Below the pieces are notes generated by a model. It searched no databases. It saw only the letters and a program-made list of their open reading frames with translations, and was not told where the DNA came from. DNA of 64,000 bases, taken from an uncultured Caldilineaceae bacterium. GTDB lineage: Bacteria; Chloroflexota; Anaerolineae; Caldilineales; Caldilineaceae. This document shows, one piece after another, positions 43,926 to 51,521 of the stretch. The DNA lies in NCBI GenBank assembly GCA_958295915.1, contig OY282381.1:828722-892721 (forward strand). Direction: 5' to 3'. Position 1 is the stretch's first letter. Each line of letters starts with the position of its first letter. The translations under genes were made by a program, and so were the position numbers.

Positions 43926-45200
43926 GTGAAAGAAACAGCTTTCACAATAGACACGTCCAGCATCAAATACGGGCCGGGGGTTACCCGCGAAGTTGGCTTC
44001 GATATGAGGCAACTGGGGGCCAAACGGGCGCTGGTGGTCACGGACCCGCGCCTGGCAAGCAGTGAGCCGGTGACACTCGTTCTATCGGCGCTGCGAGCCG
44101 AAGGCATTGACGCGGTTCTGTACGACCAGGTGCGGGTGGAGCCGACGGACATCTCCTTCGAGCACGCCATCGCCTTCGCCCAAGACGGCAACTTCGATGG
44201 CTATGTCTCGGTGGGCGGCGGCTCGACAATGGATACGGCCAAAGCCGCCAATCTCTACGCCACCTATCCGGCGGACTTTCTCGACTATGTGAACCCGCCG
44301 ATCGGCAAAGGGATGCCTGTGCCCGGACCTGTGCGGCCTCACATCGCCGTGCCCACCACCGCCGGCACCGGCAGCGAAACCACGGGTGTCGCCATCTTCG
44401 ACCTGACGACAATGCACACCAAAACCGGCATCGCGCACCGGGCTTTGCGTCCACAGATGGGCATCCTCGATCCCCACAATACCCGGACACTGCCGAAAAT
44501 GGCCGCCGCCAGCACCGGGCTGGATGTGCTGAGCCACGCGCTGGAGTCCCTGACCGCCCTGCCCTACAACAGCCGCGCCGCGCCGGAACGACCAGCGCTG
44601 CGGCCAGCCTATCAAGGCGCCAACCCCATCAGCGACATTTGGGCAACGAAGGCCATCGAAATGGTATCAGGGAATATTGTGCGGGCGATCCAGGACCCGG
44701 AAGACGACGCGGCGCGCAGCGCAATGCTCCTGGCCGCGGCCTACGCCGGTATCGGCTTCGGCAACGCCGGCGTACATCTGCCCCACGGCATGAGCTATCC
44801 GGTCAGCGGCATGGCGTCAGAGTATAACCCGCCAGGGTATCCGACAGATCATCCGATCATTCCCCACGGCATGTCGGTCATCCTGAACGCGCCGGCTGTC
44901 TTCCGCTTCACGGCCCAGACGAATCCACAGAGGCATCTCTATGCAGCCCGCTTGATGGGTGTGGATACGTCTGGCGTGGCCGAGGAGGACGCGGGCGCGG
45001 CGCTGGCCCAAGCGATTATCGACCTGATGCAGAAGACCGGCGTACCCAACGGCTTGCATGCCATCGGCTTCACCGAGGCGGATATTCCCGCTTTGGTGGA
45101 GGGCGCGTTGCCCCAGCATCGGGTGACGAAACTCTCGCCGCGTCCAGCGGCCGCGGACGATTTGGCGGCTCTATTCCAGGATGCGATGAGGTACTGGTGA
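43926..45200 (+). CDS. Hydroxyacid-oxoacid transhydrogenase (iron-type alcohol dehydrogenase family)
   Basis: Protein of 424 aa resembling ADHFE1, which transfers hydride between a 4-hydroxy acid and 2-oxoglutarate with bound NAD. Recognisable stretches: VSVGGGSTMDTAKAANLYAT, PPIGKGMPVPGP, VPTTAGTGSETTGVAIFD, NPISDIWATKAIEM and GIGFGNAGVHLPHGMSYPVS. Metal ligands are expected in LSHALES, VHLPHG and IIPHGMSV. The GTG at 43926 follows AGGGAGAG; the frame upstream is unsupported. Its stop overlaps the next gene's ATG. Confidence 0.92.
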   Translation: MKETAFTIDTSSIKYGPGVTREVGFDMRQLGAKRALVVTDPRLASSEPVTLVLSALRAEGIDAVLYDQVRVEPTDISFEHAIAFAQDGNFDGYVSVGGGSTMDTAKAANLYATYPADFLDYVNPPIGKGMPVPGPVRPHIAVPTTAGTGSETTGVAIFDLTTMHTKTGIAHRALRPQMGILDPHNTRTLPKMAAASTGLDVLSHALESLTALPYNSRAAPERPALRPAYQGANPISDIWATKAIEMVSGNIVRAIQDPEDDAARSAMLLAAAYAGIGFGNAGVHLPHGMSYPVSGMASEYNPPGYPTDHPIIPHGMSVILNAPAVFRFTAQTNPQRHLYAARLMGVDTSGVAEEDAGAALAQAIIDLMQKTGVPNGLHAIGFTEADIPALVEGALPQHRVTKLSPRPAAADDLAALFQDAMRYW

Positions 45201-45577
45201 TGGGCGGCACGGGCGTTGCGGCGGACGCTCTGGCAGTGTATGCGGCCACAGCCCAGCGACGGCGCCAAGAACAGAGGCAAGCACAGCTTCGTCGTCGTCA
45301 AGAGGCCTGGACAGTGGCGCAACAGGCAGCCAGATTGCTGCGGGAGAAATTTGGCGCAGAACAGGTTCTGTTGTTCGGATCTCTGGCGCATACGCTCTGG
45401 TTCAGCGCCACATCCGACATCGATCTGGCGGCAAAGGGCATCCACGCGGAAGAGTATTTCACGATGGTTGCGCGGCTTCAGGAGATTTCACCGCATTTTC
45501 GCATCGATCTGGTCGATCTCGACCGCTGCCCTCCCCACATGTATGCGGTCATCTACGCCGAAGGACAACCGCTGTGA
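45200..45577 (+). CDS. Minimal nucleotidyltransferase (MNT) domain protein, likely antitoxin
   Basis: Protein of 125 aa. After a basic, Gln/Arg-rich N-terminal helix (RRRQEQRQAQLRRRQEA) comes the NTase motif GSLAHTLW with DIDLA eleven residues later. The third Asp is in FRIDLVDLDRC. Such proteins pair with HEPN toxins and can AMPylate them. The ATG overlaps the preceding stop (TGATG), and its own end overlaps the HEPN gene by 4 nt. This overlap with a metabolic gene is unusual for a toxin-antitoxin pair. Confidence 0.87.
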   Translation: MGGTGVAADALAVYAATAQRRRQEQRQAQLRRRQEAWTVAQQAARLLREKFGAEQVLLFGSLAHTLWFSATSDIDLAAKGIHAEEYFTMVARLQEISPHFRIDLVDLDRCPPHMYAVIYAEGQPL

Positions 45578-46056
45578 ACGAGACATATCTGGCTGTAGCT
45601 GGACGTATCCGGCATGAGTTGCAAGAACTGAGAGATGTCGTCGAGCGCACGCTGAATGTGTGGCGGAAAGGGGAGCGTTCCGCTGATGACTATTACCTGG
45701 ACGCCACAGCGCTGAATCTGCACGGCTTCTATACAGGCGTTGAGCATCTGCTCGAACTGGTCGCCGATGCCGTTGACCGCGCCAAGCCCACGGGGGCGAA
45801 TTGGCATCAAGAACTGCTGCGGCAGATGGCCGCAGAGATTCCCAGCATCAGGCCGGCTGTGTTGGATGCCCACACCCGGAACCAGCTCGACAAGTACAGA
45901 GGCTTCCGTCACGTTGTCCGCAACCTCTATACGTTTAACCTGGATGCCGCGCAAATAGATCTTCTGGTGCAGCGGCTACCTATCACGATGGATGCGGTAT
46001 CCCAGGCATTGCTCGATTTCGCCGATTTCCTTGAACAGACCGGCTCTCATCAATGA
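45574..46056 (+). CDS. HEPN-domain HepT-like protein, likely toxin
   Basis: All-helical protein of 160 aa. The signature YRGFRHVVRNLYTF near residue 110 is the RNase active-site motif area of HepT-like HEPN proteins. Start GTG overlapping the MNT stop (GTGA). The MNT-then-HEPN order and 4-nt overlap are typical of MNT-HEPN toxin-antitoxin modules that act on RNA in the cytoplasm. Its end overlaps the next gene by 4 nt (ATGA). Confidence 0.87.
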   Translation: MNETYLAVAGRIRHELQELRDVVERTLNVWRKGERSADDYYLDATALNLHGFYTGVEHLLELVADAVDRAKPTGANWHQELLRQMAAEIPSIRPAVLDAHTRNQLDKYRGFRHVVRNLYTFNLDAAQIDLLVQRLPITMDAVSQALLDFADFLEQTGSHQ

Positions 46057-46928
46057 ACCGGCATCTGCTGTACGATTATCTGCTTGTGGTCGGACCGGGC
46101 CGGTCCGGCAGTGAATTTTTGTACGAAAACCTGAAGAGCCATCCGCACCTGGCTTTCCCGGAGATCAAGGAAGGCTACTATTACCGGTCGCTAAGCGCGT
46201 TCAAAAAAGTCCGTAGCCAACTGGATGGCGGCCAAGAAAAGATCCTGGTTGACATAGCGAACCTCGGCTACAGTGATCCGGCGCTGACCAAGGGTATCAA
46301 GAGGCTACAGGACGACAGCTACAGGATTCTACTTGTCGCGCTTCTCAGAAACCATCGAGATCGCGCCGTTTCTATGATACGCTTCAGGAAAAGTCGGGGA
46401 GAAATTTCCGCTCTGTTCGGCGCGAGAAGATTGGAAAACGCGGTCGTGCGTGATAGATTAACGCCAAAGAATCTATCCGCTATGTATGATCTTGAGGTCG
46501 ATCTGCTGACAATCCACTTCCCGGCGCTTATCACCCATACAGCGACAGTGCTGGATATCTTGTGCTCCCTATGTGGAACTTCGAAGCTCGACAGTGTCCA
46601 ACAGCGCATCGTAAACGAGGCCGTCAGAGCGAGATATCCTTTGCTCTCTGCGTTCGGGAAATCAATTGCTGTTGTATTGCGCAAATCAGAGCGCAGGCAT
46701 CTTTTGCAAAGGCTTAAAGACAACCGCTTTGTGAAGAAATTATTTTTTGTCCCTCTATCAGACGACAAAGATAACCTGTCCTTATCCGAGGAATCCACGA
46801 AAATATTGGAAGATTCATTTCTGGCGTGCCGGTCGATCATAGAGAACTCAGCGGAGCATATGGGAGAGAACTGTTATTTTCGAAAAGCTGGATCGTCACT
46901 GAAACTGAAAAATGTGAAATGCGTATAG
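46053..46928 (+). CDS. Sulfotransferase-like protein
   Basis: Protein of 291 aa. The N-terminal loop VVGPGRSGSEFLYENLKSHP resembles the PAPS 5'-phosphosulfate loop. LLVALLRNHRDRAVSMIRF resembles the 3'-phosphate-binding Arg/Ser region of bacterial carbohydrate sulfotransferases. From about 46340 the gene becomes clearly less GC-rich than its neighbours, suggesting transfer. It is joined to the MNT/HEPN genes by a 4-nt overlap. The substrate could be a cell-surface glycan (inference). Confidence 0.72.
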   Translation: MNRHLLYDYLLVVGPGRSGSEFLYENLKSHPHLAFPEIKEGYYYRSLSAFKKVRSQLDGGQEKILVDIANLGYSDPALTKGIKRLQDDSYRILLVALLRNHRDRAVSMIRFRKSRGEISALFGARRLENAVVRDRLTPKNLSAMYDLEVDLLTIHFPALITHTATVLDILCSLCGTSKLDSVQQRIVNEAVRARYPLLSAFGKSIAVVLRKSERRHLLQRLKDNRFVKKLFFVPLSDDKDNLSLSEESTKILEDSFLACRSIIENSAEHMGENCYFRKAGSSLKLKNVKCV

Positions 46929-46938
46929 GGCCAATGAA

Positions 46939-48018
46939 ATGAGCGCAATGCGTAGTGTAATTTCGTCCAGATCGTTCGCCGCTTCCCCTAGTCAGGCGCA
47001 GCGGGTCGCCGGCCTACGCTTCGATTGGCTGATGTCTCTGCTGAGCGCAGTCTTTCTGGGCGGTCTGTATCTGGATGGCTGGGCGCACAATCACGGACGC
47101 GTGGATGAATCCTTCTTCACACCCTGGCATGCTTTTTTCTACGGCGGCTATCTGCTCGTGGGCGCGACGCTCGCGGGCGCCATCGTCATCAATCGGTTGC
47201 AAGGATACTCCCTGGCTCGGGCGATTCCCGAAGGCTATCGCCTGACGGGTAGCGGCCTGTTGATTTTCGCCGCCGGCGGTGTCGGCGATATGGCGTGGCA
47301 TGAATTGTTCGGCATCGAAAAGGGCATTGATGCTCTCTTCAGCCCGACCCATCTGTTGCTGGGGGTCGGCATCGGCTTGATTGTCACCGGGCCTTTACGG
47401 GCCGCGTGGCGCCGACAAGACGATACCGGCAGTTGGCGTACCCTCGCGCCCGCGATCGTTTCGTTGGGCCTGTTGCTGGCGGCGCTTGTCTTTTTCATGA
47501 TGTTCTCCTTTCCAGTGACAGTGCAACTGGGCACGCCAGACAACAGCTATTTTCGCAATGATGTGGCCAAAGTAGCCGGGCTGACCGGAACGATAGTCAC
47601 AGCCGCTGTGCTGGTCGGCCCTTTGCTTCTGAGCCTGCGCCGCTGGCGCTTGCCTCTGGGCGCGGTCACATCTGCCCTGGGGCTGGCGATTCTGGGGGCA
47701 ACGATTGTAGACTACCAACGGCCGCTGATGATCTGGCTGGCTGTCGGCATGGGAATTGCCGCCTTGGCGGTAGACTATCTGGCCTGGTGGGCGCGTCCAA
47801 GTCGCAATCCGCGCGCCGTTCGCTGGCTGGCCCCGACCATGCCAACGCTTCTCTACAGTGGATACTACGCGATCTTGCTGCCCACTGCAGGCGTCGATTG
47901 GTCGGTTCATATGTGGACCAGCACAATTGTCATGCCGGCATTGGCCTGCTGGCTTCTGAGTTTTCTGCTCCTGCCGCCGCCAATACCGAAGATGCCAATA
48001 CCGGAGAACAGAGAATGA
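46939..48018 (+). CDS. Polytopic membrane protein of unknown function
   Basis: Protein of 359 aa with about nine membrane spans and GC content back to normal. Conserved-looking polar clusters in the membrane: [20 protein letters not shown] and [10 protein letters not shown], with SPTHLLLG after them. Several His residues facing the same side could bind a metal or heme. I do not recognise the family. It overlaps the NAD(P)HX epimerase gene by 4 nt. Confidence 0.85.
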   Translation: MSAMRSVISSRSFAASPSQAQRVAGLRFDWLMSLLSAVFLGGLYLDGWAHNHGRVDESFFTPWHAFFYGGYLLVGATLAGAIVINRLQGYSLARAIPEGYRLTGSGLLIFAAGGVGDMAWHELFGIEKGIDALFSPTHLLLGVGIGLIVTGPLRAAWRRQDDTGSWRTLAPAIVSLGLLLAALVFFMMFSFPVTVQLGTPDNSYFRNDVAKVAGLTGTIVTAAVLVGPLLLSLRRWRLPLGAVTSALGLAILGATIVDYQRPLMIWLAVGMGIAALAVDYLAWWARPSRNPRAVRWLAPTMPTLLYSGYYAILLPTAGVDWSVHMWTSTIVMPALACWLLSFLLLPPPIPKMPIPENRE

Positions 48019-48791
48019 TTCTCCCAGCGCTTTCCACCGCTCAGATGCGAGAAGTGGATAGGCTGATGATCGAGGACTATCACATCCTGCCGCCTCAGAT
48101 GATGGAGAATGCCGGGCGCAATCTGGCTCTGCTGGCCAAACGGATCCTGTCAGAGAACGACTTGCCAGAGAACGACTTGCCAGAGAACGTACTGCAAGAT
48201 CGTCCGATTGTTGTGCTGGCTGGCAGGGGCAACAACGGCGGCGGCGGCCTGGCGGCGGCCCGCCATCTGCTCAATTGGGGCGCATGGACGCAGATAGTGT
48301 TGACCCATCAGCCCAACGACACAACAGAGCGCGCGCTGAACGATCAACTGTCGATTCTGCGTCAGCTAGACGCGCCCCTGGCCTGGGCGGAAGATGGTTG
48401 GGAATTGCCGCCGGCCGATCTGATCATCGACGCGCTGATCGGCTACGGGCTATCCGGCGCCCCCAAAGGCCGGGCCGCCGATCTGATCCAGTTGGCGAAC
48501 AGCAGTGTGGCGCCGATCCTCAGCCTGGACGCGCCTAGCGGACTGGACACAACCAGCGGCCGCCTGTTCAATCCGCATATCCGTGCAACGGCCACCATGA
48601 CATTGGCCCTGCCCAAACAGGGGTTGATGCAACCGTCGGCGCAAACAGCCATTGGCCAACTCTACCTGGCCGATATAGGCGTGCCGCCAGGGCTGTACGA
48701 ACGCCTGGGCCTGGATGTGCCGCCACTCTTTGCCAGAGATATAATTTTGCCGCTACGAGTGGTGGATGGCGTTGCGCGGCTGGAGGAATAG
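48015..48791 (+). CDS. nnrE: NAD(P)H-hydrate epimerase (YjeF N-terminal domain)
   Basis: Protein of 258 aa that epimerises damaged NAD(P)H hydrate. Motifs: [12 protein letters not shown] near residue 30, [19 protein letters not shown] near 70, [16 protein letters not shown] near 140 and [12 protein letters not shown] near 175. The dehydratase domain is absent, unlike E. coli Nnr. A 15-bp tandem repeat adds an acidic [12 protein letters not shown] insertion before the nucleotide motif. Starts within the previous gene (ATGA). Confidence 0.92.
   Translation: MILPALSTAQMREVDRLMIEDYHILPPQMMENAGRNLALLAKRILSENDLPENDLPENVLQDRPIVVLAGRGNNGGGGLAAARHLLNWGAWTQIVLTHQPNDTTERALNDQLSILRQLDAPLAWAEDGWELPPADLIIDALIGYGLSGAPKGRAADLIQLANSSVAPILSLDAPSGLDTTSGRLFNPHIRATATMTLALPKQGLMQPSAQTAIGQLYLADIGVPPGLYERLGLDVPPLFARDIILPLRVVDGVARLEE
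48151..48195 (+). repeat. Three 15-bp tandem repeats in the epimerase gene
   Basis: CAGAGAACGACTTGC at 48151 and 48166 is exact; the third at 48181 has three changes. It encodes a run of ENDLP units in a surface loop. It keeps frame when copy number changes. Confidence 0.85.
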
Positions 48792-48797
48792 CTTTCG

Positions 48798-49382
48798 GTG
48801 TTTGAACTTTCAACCCTTTTCTTCCTTATCGGCTATCTATTCATATTTCTGGGTATCGTCGGCGCGGTTGTGCCGGTTTTGCCAGGGCCGCTGTTTATCT
48901 GGCTGGGCGTCTTCATCTGGGCCTGGGCTGACGGCTTTGCCCACATTGGCTGGCCAACACTGTTGGCGCTGGCCATTCTGACGGTCATCTCCTGGGGCGC
49001 AGACCTGATCCTGAGTCTGGTAAGCAGTCGGCGCTCGGGCGCAGGGTGGCGTTCCATTGGTGTGTCGATTCTCGGTGGGCTGTTCGGCGCGCTCTTGCTT
49101 TCCAGCATCCCTATCATCGGCGCCTTTATCGGCGCAATCGTCGGCTCGCTCACAGCCCTGTGGCTTATGGAATGCCGGCGTGCGCAAGAGTCTTCTGCTC
49201 TGGCAGAGAGAGCGGGCACAAGCATGGAGCCTGTGGGCAACGATATCTTTGCGCCGAACAACCGAGCTGCAGCTATGCAGGCCGTAAAAGGCTATATCGG
49301 CGGCTTTCTGCTGGCAATGGTTGTAGAGTTCATAATCAGTGTGATGATGCTGTCGATCTTCGCATGGCAGGCGTTCCTGTAG
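48798..49382 (+). CDS. DUF456 family membrane protein
   Basis: Protein of 194 aa with about five membrane spans and glycine-rich segments (FLGIVGAVVPVLPGPLF, GGLFGALLLSSIPIIGAF, GAIVGSLTALWLME), typical of DUF456. A soluble loop of about 30 residues separates the last span. Start GTG at 48798, with GGAGG overlapping the previous stop region. Function unknown. Confidence 0.88.
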   Translation: MFELSTLFFLIGYLFIFLGIVGAVVPVLPGPLFIWLGVFIWAWADGFAHIGWPTLLALAILTVISWGADLILSLVSSRRSGAGWRSIGVSILGGLFGALLLSSIPIIGAFIGAIVGSLTALWLMECRRAQESSALAERAGTSMEPVGNDIFAPNNRAAAMQAVKGYIGGFLLAMVVEFIISVMMLSIFAWQAFL

Positions 49383-49388
49383 AGGTGT

Positions 49389-50051
49389 GTGGAAGACGTG
49401 CGGGCAGTCGTCTTTGTCAACGGGGAAATCGCAGAGTATGGCGCGCTGGCGCGCTGGCTGCGGACGGATGACCACCGAATCGCGGCCGACGGCGGCGCGC
49501 GCCATCTGGCGGCCCTCGGTTTATCTCCCGATGTAATTGTCGGCGATCTGGACAGTATCGATCCAGCGCTCCTGGCGCGGTTCCGCGCGCGAGGAGCCGC
49601 GGTGGAGAAGCACCCGGTGGCCAAAGACGCCACCGATTTGGAACTGGCGCTCGCGCGCGCCGTGCAGGACGGCGCTACCGAAATTCTGCTGCTCGGCGCA
49701 GTGGGAGACCGGCTCGACCAGACATTGGCCAATCTTCTGATTTTGGCCCAACAGGATTGGCCGATTCCCCTCGCCATTGCCGAAGGGGATCAGTTGGCCC
49801 AGGTGTTGCGAGACAACCAATCTGTGACACTGTCCGGACCAGCCGGCAGCCTCGTCAGCGCGGTGGCGCTCAGCGCAGAAGTGACCGGCGTCACCTACCA
49901 GGGCCTCGAGTACCCGCTGGAAAATGCAACCTTACGGCTGGGTAGCACGCGCGGGGTGAGCAATACATTGGTATCATCACCGGCGCGGATATCGATTGCG
50001 TCCGGCATTTTGCTGGTGATCCAACAGTTCCCTTTCCACGCTCTCGGTTGA
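49389..50051 (+). CDS. Thiamine pyrophosphokinase
   Basis: Protein of 220 aa that transfers pyrophosphate from ATP to thiamine, making the cofactor needed by both E1 enzymes of the window. Motifs: IAADGGARHL near residue 32, VIVGDLDSIDPALL near 50, KDATDLELAL near 79 and GAVGDRLDQTLANL near 100. The C-terminal thiamine-binding part includes GLEYPLENATLRLG and GVSNTL. Start GTG 7 nt after the DUF456 stop. Confidence 0.92.
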   Translation: MEDVRAVVFVNGEIAEYGALARWLRTDDHRIAADGGARHLAALGLSPDVIVGDLDSIDPALLARFRARGAAVEKHPVAKDATDLELALARAVQDGATEILLLGAVGDRLDQTLANLLILAQQDWPIPLAIAEGDQLAQVLRDNQSVTLSGPAGSLVSAVALSAEVTGVTYQGLEYPLENATLRLGSTRGVSNTLVSSPARISIASGILLVIQQFPFHALG

Positions 50052-50069
50052 GCCTCCCCAAGACAGCGA

Positions 50070-50819
50070 TCACTGGCCGCTCGTGTTTCTTGGCGCGCTC
50101 TGCTCGCCGCCGCGCGTTCGCGCCAGGAGCGTCGCCATGGCCAGCGCCAGGATAAAGGCCCCTAGTTGTGAAACCCGCACCGGGCCGATGAGCTGGGAGC
50201 CGGCGCTGAAGCCGTCGGCAAAGAGGCGTAGAAGCGCGTGCGCAAGGATCGCCTGGCCCGCGACGCGTACGGGCCTGCGCCAGTTTCCCCATAGCAGAAA
50301 ACCGCCCACAATCAACATCATCCCCATTGCCCGGTAGAGGGCTAGCGGATGACGCATCTCTCCAAAATAGATCAGCGCCCAGGGCATGGCGCTGGGCCTC
50401 CCCACCGTCGCGCCGGTCAGAAAGTGGGACACCTCCAGCGCCGCGCCGCCGGCGAGCAGGCCAAACACCGCCGCCACCGCCGCGGGCCTTGGATCCACCC
50501 GCTTGTGTATCAGATAGGCATAGGCCCCGACCAGCGCGCCGAGAACTCCTGGCCACAAGAGAAGCCCGCCGGGGCGGAGACTGATCAGCAGCAGCGGCTC
50601 CGCTCGATACAGATTCCAGAACTGGACTGCATGAGACAGCCGGGCTATAATGAGACCCGCGCCCAGCGCGATCGTGCCCAGATTCCAGGTTAGGTCCGGA
50701 TCCAACCGCAGACGCTTACCGACCTGAGCCATTACACTCAGGCCGAGCCAGGCAGCCGCGAGAGCCAGAATCTGGGCCGTAGGCAGAGAAAGCGGACCAA
50801 CAGGCAACGACGGGTACAC
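50070..50819 (-). CDS. Prolipoprotein diacylglyceryl transferase-like (Lgt paralogue, degenerate active site)
   Basis: Membrane protein of 249 aa, about seven spans. Its start VYPSLPVGPLSLPTAQ, the VGRPSAMPWA stretch and RHPLALYRAMG follow the Lgt pattern. The catalytic HGG motif is replaced by WPGVLG, and the Arg-Gly-Asn of the signature GRxGNFxNGE is lost (ALEVSHFLTGATVG). It is therefore probably not a working lipoprotein transferase. The GTG at 50819 is preceded by GAGGAG; a longer frame to 50939 would begin upstream of the promoter. Confidence 0.8.
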   Translation of the reverse strand: MYPSLPVGPLSLPTAQILALAAAWLGLSVMAQVGKRLRLDPDLTWNLGTIALGAGLIIARLSHAVQFWNLYRAEPLLLISLRPGGLLLWPGVLGALVGAYAYLIHKRVDPRPAAVAAVFGLLAGGAALEVSHFLTGATVGRPSAMPWALIYFGEMRHPLALYRAMGMMLIVGGFLLWGNWRRPVRVAGQAILAHALLRLFADGFSAGSQLIGPVRVSQLGAFILALAMATLLARTRGGEQSAPRNTSGQ

Positions 50820-50894
50820 ACTTGCTCCTCGGAGCCACGGAGAAGAGACAGAAAAAATAGCCTGAGAATACATACAGGCGCGAGAAACAGATGT

Positions 50895-50923
50895 AGTATA
50901 CTGATACGCAGTACGCGCCGCAA
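50895..50923 (-). promoter_or_regulatory. Sigma70-like promoter for the Lgt-like gene
   Basis: On the minus strand TTGCGG (50923-50918), 17 bases, TATACT (50900-50895), leaving a leader of about 70 nt before the GTG start. The region between here and 51207 shows no gene. Confidence 0.55.
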
Positions 50924-51207
50924 GGAGAGCATAGCTCAAGAATGCAAAACCGTTCCGGTCGCGCGCGTGTCACATCACCCATGGTATGCCGTCGTTGACG
51001 AAGCGAGTAGAATGAAGTCAGGAGGTGAAACCTGGATCCGAGCCCTTTGTCACGGCCATTCAGTGCACGCTGGACATGAAGGACATGCACCACTGACGCC
51101 ATTATAGCGAGTCGCAGTAGAGAGAGGGCAAGAGCCCGCTCTCACCTCCCTCCTCTACTCCCTTACCTTCGCTTCTCATCCCCATTGGTCAAGGACTGCA
51201 AACAGCC

Positions 51208-51519
51208 ATGAAGCAGATGAGTCCCAGAGCAAGACGCGAGTTTTGGGTGGCGATGCTCTTTATTTCGCCGTGGGTCATCGGATTCACCCTGTTTGAATTT
51301 GGCCCCCTCGGTCTGCTCTTCGCCCTGCTATACCATTGGTTGATGGCCGCCTCCGTGACCGTGCTGCCGCCTGGCCTGATCATCTTCTTTTTCTTCCCGA
51401 AGACGTTCGCGCAAGGGGTGAAGCATGAGCGCCCTGGTCACATAAATCAGTGGTCACGTGTTGAACTGGCGGGAATGCCGGATAGAGAGAAGCTCTGTAT
51501 TTCATTCATGGAAATCTGA
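51208..51519 (+). pseudogene. Fused relic of two ABC sugar permeases
   Basis: Frame of 103 codons. Residues 9-34 (RREFWVAMLFISPWVIGF and FEFGPL) are the N-terminal first span of a MalF-type permease; compare ILPWIIGFVLF of the 23823 gene. From residue ~41 WLMAASVTVLPPGLIIFF to FAQGV is the last span and tail of a MalG-type permease; compare YMAAALIIILPCLILFF of the 24769 gene. The intervening ~550 codons of the two genes are gone. The tail after residue 71 is repeat-derived. Not functional. Confidence 0.75.
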
Positions 51520-51521
51520 CA

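Noticed and set aside
50820..50939. Longer N terminus for the Lgt-like protein
   Set aside because: It would start upstream of the likely promoter (50895-50923), and the GTG at 50819 has a good ribosome site and family-like N terminus.
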